64,000 nt of DNA from Segetibacter koreensis DSM 18137 (lineage in GTDB: Bacteria > Bacteroidota > Bacteroidia > Chitinophagales > Chitinophagaceae). The notes under the pieces were generated by a model that was given only the letters and a program-made list of their open reading frames with translations, was not told the DNA's origin and did no database searches. Made by a program: the position numbers and the translations under genes. Positions 26,938-35,955 of the stretch are shown here, in pieces; the stretch's first letter is position 1, and each line of letters starts with the position of its first letter. The stretch covers positions 271,372-335,371 of the forward strand of contig NZ_KB893314.1 of NCBI RefSeq assembly GCF_000374045.1. Direction: 5' to 3'.

Positions 26938-28230
26938 ATGTCAGATATTGTAATAGAGGCAAGAAATATTTCAAAGTTGTACAGGCTAGGCACTATTGGT
27001 TCAGGGTCTTTAAGAAAAGATTTACAGAAATGGGTTCAAAAAAGCATCTTGAAAAAAGAAGACCCTTATTTTAAAACAATAAATGAAAGCGATAAAGTTG
27101 TAAATAAAGAATATTTATGGGCCTTAAAAAATGTAGATTTTGAGATTAAAGAAGGAGAGGCATGTGGAATTATAGGACGCAACGGGGCTGGCAAATCAAC
27201 GTTTTTGAAAATTCTGTCAAGAATAGTAAAACCTACGACCGGTACAGTTAAAGGCAAAGGAAAAGTCAGCAGCCTTTTGGAGGTAGGCACAGGATTTCAC
27301 CAGGAATTAACAGGAAGGGAAAATATATTTATCAGTGGACACATGTTGGGGATGACAAGAAGTGAAATCAGGGCAAGATTTGACGAAATTGTTCAATTTT
27401 CGGGAGTGGAAAATTTTTTAGATACGCCTGTCAAACGATACTCTTCAGGAATGTATGTAAGACTTGCGTTTGCGGTGGCTGCCCACCTTGAACCTGATAT
27501 ATTAATAGTAGATGAAGTCCTGGCAGTTGGGGATGCTGAATTTCAGAAAAAATGCCTGGGTAAAATGAAGGATGCTTCATCTAAAAAAGGTCGTACTATT
27601 ATATTTGTCAGTCATAATTTGCAAGCTATCAGCAACCTTTGCTCTAACGCTATATGGCTCGATAAAGGCCAGGTTATTTCAAAGGGAGAAGCAAAAACAG
27701 TTGTTAATCATTATTTAGGTGCAGCACAGAAGAAATCCTGGAAACAAGAATTTTCAATTAAAGAAGCTCCTGGAAATCATCTTATAAAAGTTCTTCTTTT
27801 TGAACTTGTTCCTCAACTTTCCTCTCCTCTTTCGCCGGTTGACATTCGTACACCGTTAGTAGTGAAATTTCGTTTTTATAATAATACCGATGATATCATT
27901 CTTGCCGTTGGCTTGCATCTTTTTACGCTGGCTGATGAGTGCATTTTTGATGTTTCCCATACTCCCGGCACTTTTAAACAAGGAATAATTGAAGGAGAAT
28001 GTCATATACCGGGAAATTTTTTAAACGATGGTTCGTATTATTTTTCGCTCATTTTCGTAAAAGACTCTTCTGAAGTATTGTATTATTATGAAGAAAGTTT
28101 ATATTTTGAGGTAGAGGATTATCGGGAGAACATCAATTGGTATGGGAAGTGGATGGGTTATGTACGTCCCCAATTTCCAATTACACTTTCTCAAGTAGAT
28201 TCTCATTTGAACAGAAAATTTTTGACTTAA
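26938..28230 (+). CDS. Polysaccharide export ATPase with C-terminal glycan-binding domain (Wzt-like)
   Basis: The 430-residue protein has Walker A GRNGAGKST (about residues 79-87), the signature region RYSSGMYVRLAFAVAAHLEP, Walker B ILIVDEVLAVGD and the H-loop FVSHN. Residues about 265-425 form an extra beta-sandwich (PLVVKFRFYNN, HIPGNFLNDGSYYFSLIFV) like the Wzt C-domain that recognises the non-reducing end cap of the exported chain. The capping group might be the methyl group added by the fused methyltransferase at 29529; that link is inference. It works with the permease at 26077. Confidence 0.92.
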   Translation: MSDIVIEARNISKLYRLGTIGSGSLRKDLQKWVQKSILKKEDPYFKTINESDKVVNKEYLWALKNVDFEIKEGEACGIIGRNGAGKSTFLKILSRIVKPTTGTVKGKGKVSSLLEVGTGFHQELTGRENIFISGHMLGMTRSEIRARFDEIVQFSGVENFLDTPVKRYSSGMYVRLAFAVAAHLEPDILIVDEVLAVGDAEFQKKCLGKMKDASSKKGRTIIFVSHNLQAISNLCSNAIWLDKGQVISKGEAKTVVNHYLGAAQKKSWKQEFSIKEAPGNHLIKVLLFELVPQLSSPLSPVDIRTPLVVKFRFYNNTDDIILAVGLHLFTLADECIFDVSHTPGTFKQGIIEGECHIPGNFLNDGSYYFSLIFVKDSSEVLYYYEESLYFEVEDYRENINWYGKWMGYVRPQFPITLSQVDSHLNRKFLT

Positions 28231-28247
28231 AATTGATAAGTTGATTA

Positions 28248-29501
28248 ATGGCGGCTCACTCACCATATACTCTGAATAATGTATTTCTTAATGAAAAGAT
28301 CACAAATATTTCAGCTTTATCTATCAATGAAACTGGGTATTATCTGGTGTTTTGGTGGCATTCTATACCACTAGGGGACTTATACATTTGCCGCGAAGAA
28401 GAAATAGACAATGAGGAGTTTAAAAACATGGTTATTAAAGCCGTCACTCCATCGATTAATTATTATGCTGAAAAGGCGGCTTTCACAAGTAGTTATAAAG
28501 AGGCATACCTCTCTGATAATTTTCCCCTTTTCTCTAAAATATTGGACAAAATATTCGCTGCGTTTATCGCAGAGCAACTACCTGGAGAAGTCGAAATATC
28601 TGTTGTTATTTGTACCCGTAACCGAAGTAAACGTTTACAGTTGTGCTTAGAAAGCTTACAGAAGCAAATATGTACGCCAAAAGAAATCATAGTGGTTGAT
28701 AATGCCCCTACAGATAATAATACAAGGTTGGTGGTGGAAAATTTTCCCAATGCCACCTACTTGCTTGAAGCGAGACCGGGATTGGATATCGCACGAAATG
28801 CCGGTGCAAAAAAAGCTTCTTATCCCATAGTTGCATACACCGATGATGATGTATTCCTGCACCCAATGTGGACTTATCGTGTCTGGGAGTCTTTTATTTC
28901 TGAAGATACAGATGCGATAACTGGTTTAGTAATAGCATCTTCCCTTGATACTGAAAGCCAGCAGATTTTTGAAAAGCATTGGAGCTTTAATAAGGGATAT
29001 GTAGATAAAGTATTTGATCAAGATTTTTTAAAATCAAAGTCCCCAAAAGTATGGGATATTGGAGCCGGAGCAAATATGGCATTTCGTAAGGAAGTGCTTA
29101 ACAAAATAAATTATTTTGATGAGAGGCTTGATGTGGGTGCAGCAGGCTGTAGCGGAGATTCAGAAATATGGTACAGAATTCTACTTGCAGGCTTTAAAAT
29201 TAAGTACAATCCAAGGGCAGTAGTATATCACGAACATCGTCGCGAGATAAGCGCTTTACACAAGCAGATATTTAATTATATGCGTGGTCACGCTGCTTCG
29301 GTTTTAATCCAGCATTCTCAAAATAAAAAAGCGGGCTACCGGCGCTACTTGTTTTATGAAATTCCTAAGTATTATTTGCTGCTATTTAGGATTGGGTTTC
29401 CATCTTATTCTTTTCGTTATAGAACTTTAATCAGCGAGGTAAAAGGCTTGGTGTCGGGAGTTAGATTTTTTTATAGAAACAGAAAAAATCCGCTCTCATA
29501 A
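28248..29501 (+). CDS. Family 2 glycosyltransferase with an uncharacterised ~115-residue N-terminal region
   Basis: The 417-residue protein carries a GT-A domain from about residue 116 (EISVVICTRNRSKRLQLCLESL, IVVDNAPTDN, YTDDDVFLHP) and the later WDIGAGANMAFRKEVL and GDSEIWYRILLAG motifs. The first 115 residues (YYLVFWWHSIPLGDLYICREEE and following) match no domain I recognise, but similar lead-ins occur in Bacteroidota transferases that carry this GT type. A weakly hydrophobic C-terminal segment may bind the membrane. It follows the export ATPase by 17 bases within the operon. Confidence 0.85.
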   Translation: MAAHSPYTLNNVFLNEKITNISALSINETGYYLVFWWHSIPLGDLYICREEEIDNEEFKNMVIKAVTPSINYYAEKAAFTSSYKEAYLSDNFPLFSKILDKIFAAFIAEQLPGEVEISVVICTRNRSKRLQLCLESLQKQICTPKEIIVVDNAPTDNNTRLVVENFPNATYLLEARPGLDIARNAGAKKASYPIVAYTDDDVFLHPMWTYRVWESFISEDTDAITGLVIASSLDTESQQIFEKHWSFNKGYVDKVFDQDFLKSKSPKVWDIGAGANMAFRKEVLNKINYFDERLDVGAAGCSGDSEIWYRILLAGFKIKYNPRAVVYHEHRREISALHKQIFNYMRGHAASVLIQHSQNKKAGYRRYLFYEIPKYYLLLFRIGFPSYSFRYRTLISEVKGLVSGVRFFYRNRKNPLS

Positions 29502-29528
29502 TCCTAAAAAAAACTGCATCTATTTTAA

Positions 29529-31139
29529 ATGAACACTGCTGTCAATATAAATATGCCTCTTGTGTCAGTTATAATACCTTGTTATAATCATGGTAATTAT
29601 TTGGACACCGCTATTAAAAGTGTTCTTGATCAAACTTATAAATCTCATGAAATAATTATAGTTGATGATGGATCTGTCGACAATACCCGTGAGGTTGCTG
29701 AAAAATATGAACGAGTTATTTATGTTCAGCAGGCAAACAAAGGACTTTCTGCGGCAAGAAATACAGGTATCCATCATAGTAACGGCAAGTACCTCGTTTT
29801 TTTAGATGCAGATGATTGGTTATTTATTAAGGGATTGGAAGTGAATGTTGAACAGCTTCAACGAAATCCTGCAATAGCTTTCGTTTCAGGATCGCATCAA
29901 AAAGTAGCAGACAACGGCATCGTTTTAGAAGAGGAGAAAATTGCAGTTGATTCGAATCATTATGAAAGACTATTGCAGGGCAATTATATAGGAATGCATG
30001 CAACCGTGATGTACCAGCGATGGATATTTGAAAATTTTAGTTTTGACGAAACCTTAAAAGCCTGTGAGGATTATGATTTGTATTTAAAGATTTCGAGAAA
30101 GTTTCCTGTTATTCATCACCAGGAAAATGTTGCAGCTTATTTGATCCATAATTCAAATATGTCTGGCGATATCCCCTTAATGCTAACAACAGTTTTAGCA
30201 GTTTTATACAGGCAAAAAAAATTGTTGAGAAATGAGATTGAAAAGAAAAGCTTAAAAAAAGGACTGAATGTTTGGAAACAATACTATTGTGAAAAAGTAT
30301 ATGATAAGCTGAAAAACGGGTTTTCTTCTGATAGATCAACAAACTTCCTCGAACTTAACATGCTTTTTAAGTACCGACAAACCTTTTTCTTTAAATTGGT
30401 TATAGCCAAATCACCTATGATTATTAAAAAATTGAAAGGCATTTTATCACGTGCTTATAATACATCTGCCCCTGTTGCAGGAAAAGTAAATCTTGGTGAC
30501 TTTGATCGAACAACCCCATTCAGCACTCAATTTGGTTATGACAGGGGTGGGCCGGTAGATCGGTACTATATCGAAAACTTTCTTGAGAAAAAGAAACTGC
30601 TGATTAAAGGAAGAGTTTTGGAAATTGGTGATAATGAGTATACACTTCGATATGGAGGTTCACGGATAACTAAAAGTGATATACTGCACATAGATGAAAA
30701 TAATGCAAAAGCAACTTTTGTGGGAGATTTAAGCAATGCCCCCCAGGTACCCGCCGACTCTTTTGATTGTATAGTTCTTACTCAAACTTTGCATCTTATT
30801 TATAACTATGCTGATGCAGTTAAAACTTGTTATCGTATTTTAAAACCAGGTGGCGCTTTATTGCTTACTGTGCCTGGCATTAGTCACATAGCGCAGGATG
30901 AATGGGGCAAATACTGGATGTGGTCCTTTACTGATGCATCAATAAGACAAATTTTATCAGAAGTTTTTCCTTTGGATAACATTGAAGTTGAAACCTTTGG
31001 AAATGTATTGGTCGCCTCGGCTTTTTTATATGGCATGGGATTGCCTGAGATCAGTAAACAAAAAATGGATGAAAGGGATCCGCATTACCAGGTAATTATT
31101 AGTGTAGTCGCTGTAAAGCCCGCTGAATATGTTGTTTAA
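29529..31139 (+). CDS. Fusion of a family 2 glycosyltransferase and a SAM-type methyltransferase
   Basis: The 536-residue protein starts with a GT-A domain (VSVIIPCYNHGNYLDTAIKS, IIVDDGSVDN, ANKGLSAARNTG, LDADDW, CEDYDLYLKI; about residues 1-260). From about residue 355 a class I methyltransferase-like domain follows (LLIKGRVLEIGDNEYTLRYG, DSFDCIVLTQTLHLIYNY, CYRILKPGGALLLTVPGIS). The usual glycine-rich SAM loop is altered to EIGDNEYTLRYG, as in a group of Bacteroidota surface-sugar methyltransferases. One protein could both add and methylate a sugar, possibly forming a chain-end cap. Its stop overlaps the start of the next gene by 11 bases. Confidence 0.85.
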   Translation: MNTAVNINMPLVSVIIPCYNHGNYLDTAIKSVLDQTYKSHEIIIVDDGSVDNTREVAEKYERVIYVQQANKGLSAARNTGIHHSNGKYLVFLDADDWLFIKGLEVNVEQLQRNPAIAFVSGSHQKVADNGIVLEEEKIAVDSNHYERLLQGNYIGMHATVMYQRWIFENFSFDETLKACEDYDLYLKISRKFPVIHHQENVAAYLIHNSNMSGDIPLMLTTVLAVLYRQKKLLRNEIEKKSLKKGLNVWKQYYCEKVYDKLKNGFSSDRSTNFLELNMLFKYRQTFFFKLVIAKSPMIIKKLKGILSRAYNTSAPVAGKVNLGDFDRTTPFSTQFGYDRGGPVDRYYIENFLEKKKLLIKGRVLEIGDNEYTLRYGGSRITKSDILHIDENNAKATFVGDLSNAPQVPADSFDCIVLTQTLHLIYNYADAVKTCYRILKPGGALLLTVPGISHIAQDEWGKYWMWSFTDASIRQILSEVFPLDNIEVETFGNVLVASAFLYGMGLPEISKQKMDERDPHYQVIISVVAVKPAEYVV

Positions 31140-32148
31140 TATAATGCAAAAACTAAGAAAACGGAAAGGTGCTAAAGTTATTGTGCTTATGTACCACCGT
31201 ATTGCGCAAGTAAATACTGATCCGTGGCAATTAGCAGTAACCCCTGAAAATTTTGAACAACAGCTTATTGTATTAAAAGAAAACTTTACTGTTATTTCTG
31301 TGCACGAATTGATGAACCAGCTCGCAACTAAAGATATAAAGAGTGATGCAGTATGTTTAACCTTCGACGATGCCTACTCAGATAACTTTGTTTATGCAAA
31401 ACCTTTACTTAAAAAGTCTGCATGTCCGGCGACCTTTTTCATTCCTACTTATTACATCAACCAGAAAAAACAGTTTTGGTGGGATGAGTTAGAAGATATA
31501 GTATTAAATTCAATAGAATTACCTGAAACACTTTCACTGCCTGTTAATGAAAATACATATACTTTCAAATTTGAAGCAGACGACAATATTTTAAACTGCC
31601 AAAAGCAGGAAATGCAAAAGAAGTGGACGGGTCAGGATAGCCCGCCAACGGAAAGGTGCAAGTTATATATTGAACTGTGGCAACTTTTAAAACCCCTGCC
31701 CTTCGATAGGATAATTAGGATAATGGATGAAATTAAAAATTGGTCTAGATATGCTGAAAGTAATGACGAACTGAAATTTCCAATGAACCTTCAGCAACTG
31801 CAAGAAATTAACGCTCAAACGTTATTTGAAATAGGTATTCATACTGAAACACATCCAGCCCTTGCCTATCACTCTTCTGAGGTTCAGCAAGATGAAATAG
31901 TAAAAAGCAAGGAATACCTGCAAAAAAACTGCAAAAAAGCGCTTGACATTCTTGCTTACCCATATGGAAATTATAATAATTCTACCATTTCTGTTTTAAA
32001 GAAACAAAAAATAAAAGCGGCTTTTACAACTGAAAGCAAGGCCGTTACTGGAGATTCGGATATTTTTCAATTAGGCAGATTTGCAGTTCAAAATTGGAAT
32101 CGGGAAGAATTCGAGAAAAAAATTTACATGTGGTTAAAGGGCATTTAA
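31129..32148 (+). CDS. Polysaccharide deacetylase (NodB homology domain)
   Basis: The ATG at 31129 overlaps the stop of the previous gene; an alternative ATG lies at 31144 and would shorten the product by five residues. NodB motif 1 is LTFDDAYSDNF (Asp80, Asp81) and motif 2 is HTETHP (His238, His242), which supply the catalytic base and metal ligands. DILAYPYGNYNN corresponds to the later motif. Such enzymes remove N-acetyl groups from amino sugars. No signal peptide is seen, so it probably acts on cytoplasmic or membrane-linked intermediates of the polymer made by this operon. Confidence 0.88.
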   Translation: MLFNIMQKLRKRKGAKVIVLMYHRIAQVNTDPWQLAVTPENFEQQLIVLKENFTVISVHELMNQLATKDIKSDAVCLTFDDAYSDNFVYAKPLLKKSACPATFFIPTYYINQKKQFWWDELEDIVLNSIELPETLSLPVNENTYTFKFEADDNILNCQKQEMQKKWTGQDSPPTERCKLYIELWQLLKPLPFDRIIRIMDEIKNWSRYAESNDELKFPMNLQQLQEINAQTLFEIGIHTETHPALAYHSSEVQQDEIVKSKEYLQKNCKKALDILAYPYGNYNNSTISVLKKQKIKAAFTTESKAVTGDSDIFQLGRFAVQNWNREEFEKKIYMWLKGI

Positions 32149-32158
32149 ATGTTTTAAA

Positions 32159-33064
32159 ATGAATGACGGACTAAACCCGACAGTATCAGTAATAACGTCG
32201 TTTTTAAATGAAGAGCGATTTCTTGAAGAGGCCATGAATAGTGTCCTTAACCAACGCTATACCAAGTGGGAATTGATATTGGTAGATGATGGATCAAGTG
32301 ACAACAGTACAACTCTTGCAAAAAATTATGCGGCCAGTTACCCACGAAGGATATTTTACCTCGATCATGAAAATCATGGCAATAAAGGCCTCAGTGCCAG
32401 CAGGAATTACGGTGTCTCAAAAGCAAAGGGAAGCCTTATAGGAATTTTAGATGCGGATGATGTATGGCTGCCTGATAAGTTACAATTACAGGTTGATTTA
32501 ATGAATGCTTATCCTGAGATTGCTATGCTTTGTGAAGCATCCCAATATTGGTATAGTTGGGCCGACAAGTCGGATGAAGATATAATCATAGAAGTTGGAA
32601 AAGAACAGGATAAAGTTTTTTATCCGCCATCATTATTAAAGATTTTATACCCTTTATCGGAAAATCCGGCACCTTGTCCTTCAGGAATTATGATTCGAAC
32701 AGATAAGTTTAGGCAATACGGGGGATTTGAAGAGCATTTCCGCGGGAAGTATCAGTTGTATGAAGATCAGGCATTTCTTCATAAAATGTATTTGAACGAG
32801 CCGGTTTATCTCTCGTCTCTTTGCAATAACCGGTACAGGCAAAGAGAAGGTTCGCTAGTGCAGAAAATAAAACACGAGGGAAATTATGAAGTTGTAAGAA
32901 AATACTTTCTTGAATGGCTGGAGGATTATTTAAATAAAAATAACCTGCAGTCGACTGAACTATTACAATTATTAAACAAGGCCCTTAAGCCGTACCGCCA
33001 TCCTTATAAATACAAGTTGCAAAAAATATTTTCCCAAATCCACCAGGTCTCAAAAAGATTATAA
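32159..33064 (+). CDS. Family 2 glycosyltransferase
   Basis: The 301-residue GT-A enzyme has PTVSVITSFLNEERFLEEAM, ILVDDGSSDNSTTLA, HGNKGLSASRNYGVSKAKG, ILDADDVWLPDKL and YEDQAFLHKM, covering the donor site, the DXD metal motif and the catalytic acidic residue. It begins 11 bases after the deacetylase. The specificity is unknown. Confidence 0.88.
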   Translation: MNDGLNPTVSVITSFLNEERFLEEAMNSVLNQRYTKWELILVDDGSSDNSTTLAKNYAASYPRRIFYLDHENHGNKGLSASRNYGVSKAKGSLIGILDADDVWLPDKLQLQVDLMNAYPEIAMLCEASQYWYSWADKSDEDIIIEVGKEQDKVFYPPSLLKILYPLSENPAPCPSGIMIRTDKFRQYGGFEEHFRGKYQLYEDQAFLHKMYLNEPVYLSSLCNNRYRQREGSLVQKIKHEGNYEVVRKYFLEWLEDYLNKNNLQSTELLQLLNKALKPYRHPYKYKLQKIFSQIHQVSKRL

Positions 33065-33069
33065 CTACA

Positions 33070-34119
33070 GTGAATAATCCATTGATTACTGTTTTAATGC
33101 CTGTTTTTAATGCCGAAAAATATCTCAGCGAATCTATTGATAGCATTTTAAATCAAAGCTTAAATGAATTTGAATTCATTATTATTGATGATGCATCTAC
33201 AGATTTGAGCGTTCAAATAATTAATTCTTATACCGATAGGCGAATTCGTTTTATTCAAAATCAAACTAATCTTGGTATTTCTGCTTCGCTAAATAAGGGT
33301 ATAGAAATGGCATCGGCAGAACTTATTGCCCGCATGGATGCTGATGATATCAGTCACATTGAGCGGTTACAAAAACAGTATGATTTTTTTATAGCTAATC
33401 CTGACTATGCTTTGCTTTCTTCGCGCGTACAGGTAATATTACCAGATAAGACGCCCGTAAGAGTTGATCACTTTAAAAACAGGTACTATTATTACAATCT
33501 CAATTTTATATGCTGGATATATCACTCATCAGTAATGTACAAACGAAGCGCTGTGATCGATGTCGGAAAATACAGCCAGTTTTATTCGGAAGATTTTGAT
33601 CTGTGGTGGAAGATTTCCAGAAAATACAAGATACATCATATGCAGGAAGTCTTGTTGGATTATCGCATTACTGCAGAAAGCCTATCGCATGTAACTAAAA
33701 AGGAAGAATATGAAATAGCACAACATAAACAGGTATTGCGAAACATACATTACTACACGGGAAAAGATTACCAATTGACATATAGTGAAATAGAATGCTA
33801 CAGGCACAATTTTGAACCACTTTTGCAAAAAAATACTACTACGGCAGTCTTACAATGCATCAAGAAATTAAAATACATATCAAAACGCATTCTTTATAAA
33901 GAAAATATAAACCTTGACAAGAAAGGTGTTGAAGAAGCCTTTGAATACAAAAAAGAATTTATTATATCTTTTTATGCAGAAAACCTCAAAGGAATAAGAC
34001 GTTTTCTTTTTTACATTCAAACAGGCTATTTTCTTACATTCTTTATTCGTATTCGAGACGCCATCCTCCGCAGGCTTTTTAAAATCAATCTATCTGACGA
34101 TGAAATTGAATCTGCGTAA
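33070..34119 (+). CDS. Family 2 glycosyltransferase
   Basis: The 349-residue enzyme starts at a GTG six bases after the previous stop, in the context ACAGTGAATAA, the same as the two GTG starts of the malectin genes. It shows PLITVLMPVFNAEKYLSESI, IIDDASTDLSVQII, LGISASLNKGIEMA, MDADDISHIERL and YSEDFDLWWKIS. It is the last gene of the polysaccharide operon; the next gene has its own -7 element. Confidence 0.88.
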   Translation: MNNPLITVLMPVFNAEKYLSESIDSILNQSLNEFEFIIIDDASTDLSVQIINSYTDRRIRFIQNQTNLGISASLNKGIEMASAELIARMDADDISHIERLQKQYDFFIANPDYALLSSRVQVILPDKTPVRVDHFKNRYYYYNLNFICWIYHSSVMYKRSAVIDVGKYSQFYSEDFDLWWKISRKYKIHHMQEVLLDYRITAESLSHVTKKEEYEIAQHKQVLRNIHYYTGKDYQLTYSEIECYRHNFEPLLQKNTTTAVLQCIKKLKYISKRILYKENINLDKKGVEEAFEYKKEFIISFYAENLKGIRRFLFYIQTGYFLTFFIRIRDAILRRLFKINLSDDEIESA

Positions 34120-34175
34120 AATCAATTTGATTTGGTAATAATGTTGTCCTTCGGATAATGCATTACTCCAATTGC

Positions 34176-34183
34176 TACCTTTG
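34176..34183 (+). promoter_or_regulatory. -7 promoter element before the sorbosone dehydrogenase-like gene
   Basis: TACCTTTG matches TAnnTTTG perfectly and would start transcription near 34190, shortly before the ATG at 34203. No TTG at the normal distance was found. It suggests transcription apart from the glycosyltransferase operon. Confidence 0.4.
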
Positions 34184-34202
34184 CCACTCACTAAAAAGTT
34201 AT

Positions 34203-35444
34203 ATGAAAAAATTAATTTTAAAATCGAGCCTTATTATTGCCTCTTTTGCTATAACGCAATTTGCATTTTCTCAGTCAGGAAATTTATCTGCTGTAAAAAA
34301 CACAGGCGCTTCAACAGCTCCAAGACTTCATCTTCCTGCCGGATTTACTTCAACCGTTGTTGCTGAAAATATTGATGCTGCGAGACACATGGCAGTAAAC
34401 AAACAAGGTAATCTTTATGTAAAACTGTCGAGATTAAAAGACGGGAAAGGAATTATCTATCTAAAAGATACAAACGGAGACGGAAAGTTTGATGAACAAA
34501 TGGCTTTCGGCGATTATCCTGGTACCGGAATTTGTATTAAAAACGATTATTTATATGCCTCGTCTAACGATGATGTATATCGCTATAAATTAGATAACAA
34601 TGGAGAGGTTATCAATCCTAATAAACCGGAAAAGATCATTGAGGGCCTGGTAAACAGGGACAGGGACAACTCAAAAGCCATAGCGGTAGATAACAGCGGC
34701 AACATTTATGTAAATGTTGGTTCCTATATAAATGCCTGTCTTGTTGATCCTAATGCAGAAAAAGCGCCTTATCCCTGCCCTTTGCTGGATTCTGTTGGTG
34801 GCATCTGGCGGTTTAAAACCAATAAGCTAAACCAGCAATATAAAGATGCTATACATTACGCGACCGGTTTTAAAAACGTAGTTGGTATTGACTGGAATAC
34901 CAAAACGAATTCGTTGTTTATAATGCAACATGGCAGAGACCTTTACCCCAAGTATCTTACAGCAGAACAAAGCAGCATGTTACCAGCAGAAACAATGTAC
35001 GAGGTACATAAGGGTTCTAACGGTGGCTGGCCTTATGTTTATTACGACCACTTTCAACATAAAAAAATGCTTTCTCCCGAATATGGTGGAGATGGAAAAA
35101 AGACTGGCGGAAAAAATGCACTTGATCCACTTGTTGCATTTCCTGCTCACCTTGCGCCAAACGATTTGATATTTTATACGGGTAATAAGTTTCCTGAAAA
35201 GTATAAAAACGGCGCCTTCATTGCTTTTCATGGCAACTCAGCAGAACTTCATAAAGGTTATGTGGTGGCATTTGTTCCTTTTAAAAATGGGAAACCGTCG
35301 GGTAAGTGGCAAATTTTTGCAGATAATTTTACAACTGAAAAAGAACAACATAAACCGTGTGGTTTAGCACAGGGGCCAGACGGTTCGTTGTATGTGTCAG
35401 ATGATGCGAAAGGAACAATTTATCGTCTTCAATACAAAAAATAA
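34203..35444 (+). CDS. Secreted sorbosone dehydrogenase-like (PQQ sugar dehydrogenase fold) protein
   Basis: The ATG at 34203 opens a signal peptide (MKKLILKSSLIIASFAITQ) and follows the -7 box, so it is preferred to 34158; the product is 413 residues. The propeller patterns LPAGFTSTVVAENIDAARHM, IYLKDTNGDGKFDEQM, HYATGFKNVVGIDWN and CGLAQGPDGSLYVSDDAKG are those of the L-sorbosone dehydrogenase family, which oxidises sugar aldehydes with PQQ. It has no haem-binding CxxCH and no T9SS tail, so it is probably periplasmic. No PQQ biosynthesis genes are in view. Confidence 0.83.
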   Translation: MKKLILKSSLIIASFAITQFAFSQSGNLSAVKNTGASTAPRLHLPAGFTSTVVAENIDAARHMAVNKQGNLYVKLSRLKDGKGIIYLKDTNGDGKFDEQMAFGDYPGTGICIKNDYLYASSNDDVYRYKLDNNGEVINPNKPEKIIEGLVNRDRDNSKAIAVDNSGNIYVNVGSYINACLVDPNAEKAPYPCPLLDSVGGIWRFKTNKLNQQYKDAIHYATGFKNVVGIDWNTKTNSLFIMQHGRDLYPKYLTAEQSSMLPAETMYEVHKGSNGGWPYVYYDHFQHKKMLSPEYGGDGKKTGGKNALDPLVAFPAHLAPNDLIFYTGNKFPEKYKNGAFIAFHGNSAELHKGYVVAFVPFKNGKPSGKWQIFADNFTTEKEQHKPCGLAQGPDGSLYVSDDAKGTIYRLQYKK

Positions 35445-35565
35445 ATGCTGATGTTTTTAATTTTTGATTTACAATAATCAACATCAAGTTTACATGAAAT
35501 CTTGCTGCGATACGTGATCAAAAATTAACTGGTTATTACCTGTTAAAAAAATTCTTACGTGCAAT

Positions 35566-35597
35566 AAAAAAAAATGGCCGCTGTAGAAACAGCGGCC
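35566..35597 (-). terminator. Rho-independent terminator read on the minus strand
   Basis: The stem GGCCGCTGT/ACAGCGGCC (35576-35584 with 35589-35597) closes on a 4-base loop. On the minus strand it is followed by A and nine T residues; on the plus strand the tail is TTCTAAC, which is poor. It therefore fits a minus-strand transcript, although no minus-strand gene lies next to it. Confidence 0.65.
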
Positions 35598-35707
35598 TTC
35601 TAACGATTGCTTGCCATATGAAAAAAAGGTGTAAAATTAGTTTTTACTCGAAATGTACTGTAAGTAAGTATTTCAATATAATTGTAAATACCGACTTTTC
35701 CTTTTAC
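35566..35707 (-). ncRNA. Candidate small RNA of about 140 nt
   Basis: On the minus strand a perfect TATTTTTG box (35714-35721) is followed after about 140 bases by a strong terminator (35576-35597 stem plus nine T residues). No ORF lies between them. The predicted transcript would run from near 35707 to about 35566. The -33 TTG is only found at a long 24-bp spacing, which is a weakness. No known RNA family was recognised. Confidence 0.35.
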
Positions 35708-35713
35708 AGGATG

Positions 35714-35721
35714 CAAAAATA
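35714..35721 (-). promoter_or_regulatory. Minus-strand -7 element of the candidate RNA
   Basis: TATTTTTG on the minus strand matches TAnnTTTG exactly. A TTG lies 24 bp further upstream, a little beyond the normal spacing. Confidence 0.35.
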
Positions 35722-35884
35722 CTGCCGCAACTTTTAATTGTATAACAACTTATTGTTATCATTCTTCAGAATCGCTTCAAAAAATCTGCTTCAATCCCCC
35801 ATTCTTGTCAAAATGAAGTTGCAACTATTGTTAAAACTATCTGCTCTTACAATTGGTTTCTATAAATAAAATGATTTAAGTTAT

Positions 35885-35910
35885 GCCTGATTTGGATTTT
35901 CAGGCTTTTT
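35885..35910 (+). terminator. Short terminator-like hairpin before the sulfatase gene
   Basis: GCCTGA/TCAGGC (35885-35890 with 35900-35905), a 9-nt loop and five T residues. It may end read-through from upstream. It is only 46 bases ahead of the sulfatase start. Confidence 0.5.
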
Positions 35911-35955
35911 AAATTATTATTAATTGCTATTATATTTCAACACTTTTGCTTAAGT

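Larger units (their letters stand above)
35445..35955. other. 511-bp intergenic region with two terminator-like hairpins and a candidate minus-strand RNA
   Basis: The region holds no ORF of note. It contains a GC-rich hairpin whose T tract lies on the minus strand (35566-35597), a minus-strand -7 box (35714-35721) and a plus-strand terminator-like hairpin (35885-35910). These are described separately. Confidence 0.5.

Noticed and set aside
35575-35597. Plus-strand terminator for the sorbosone dehydrogenase-like gene
   Set aside because: The hairpin is strong, but the plus-strand tail is TTCTAAC while the minus-strand tail has nine T residues, so the minus-strand reading is better. A weak two-way role is not excluded.
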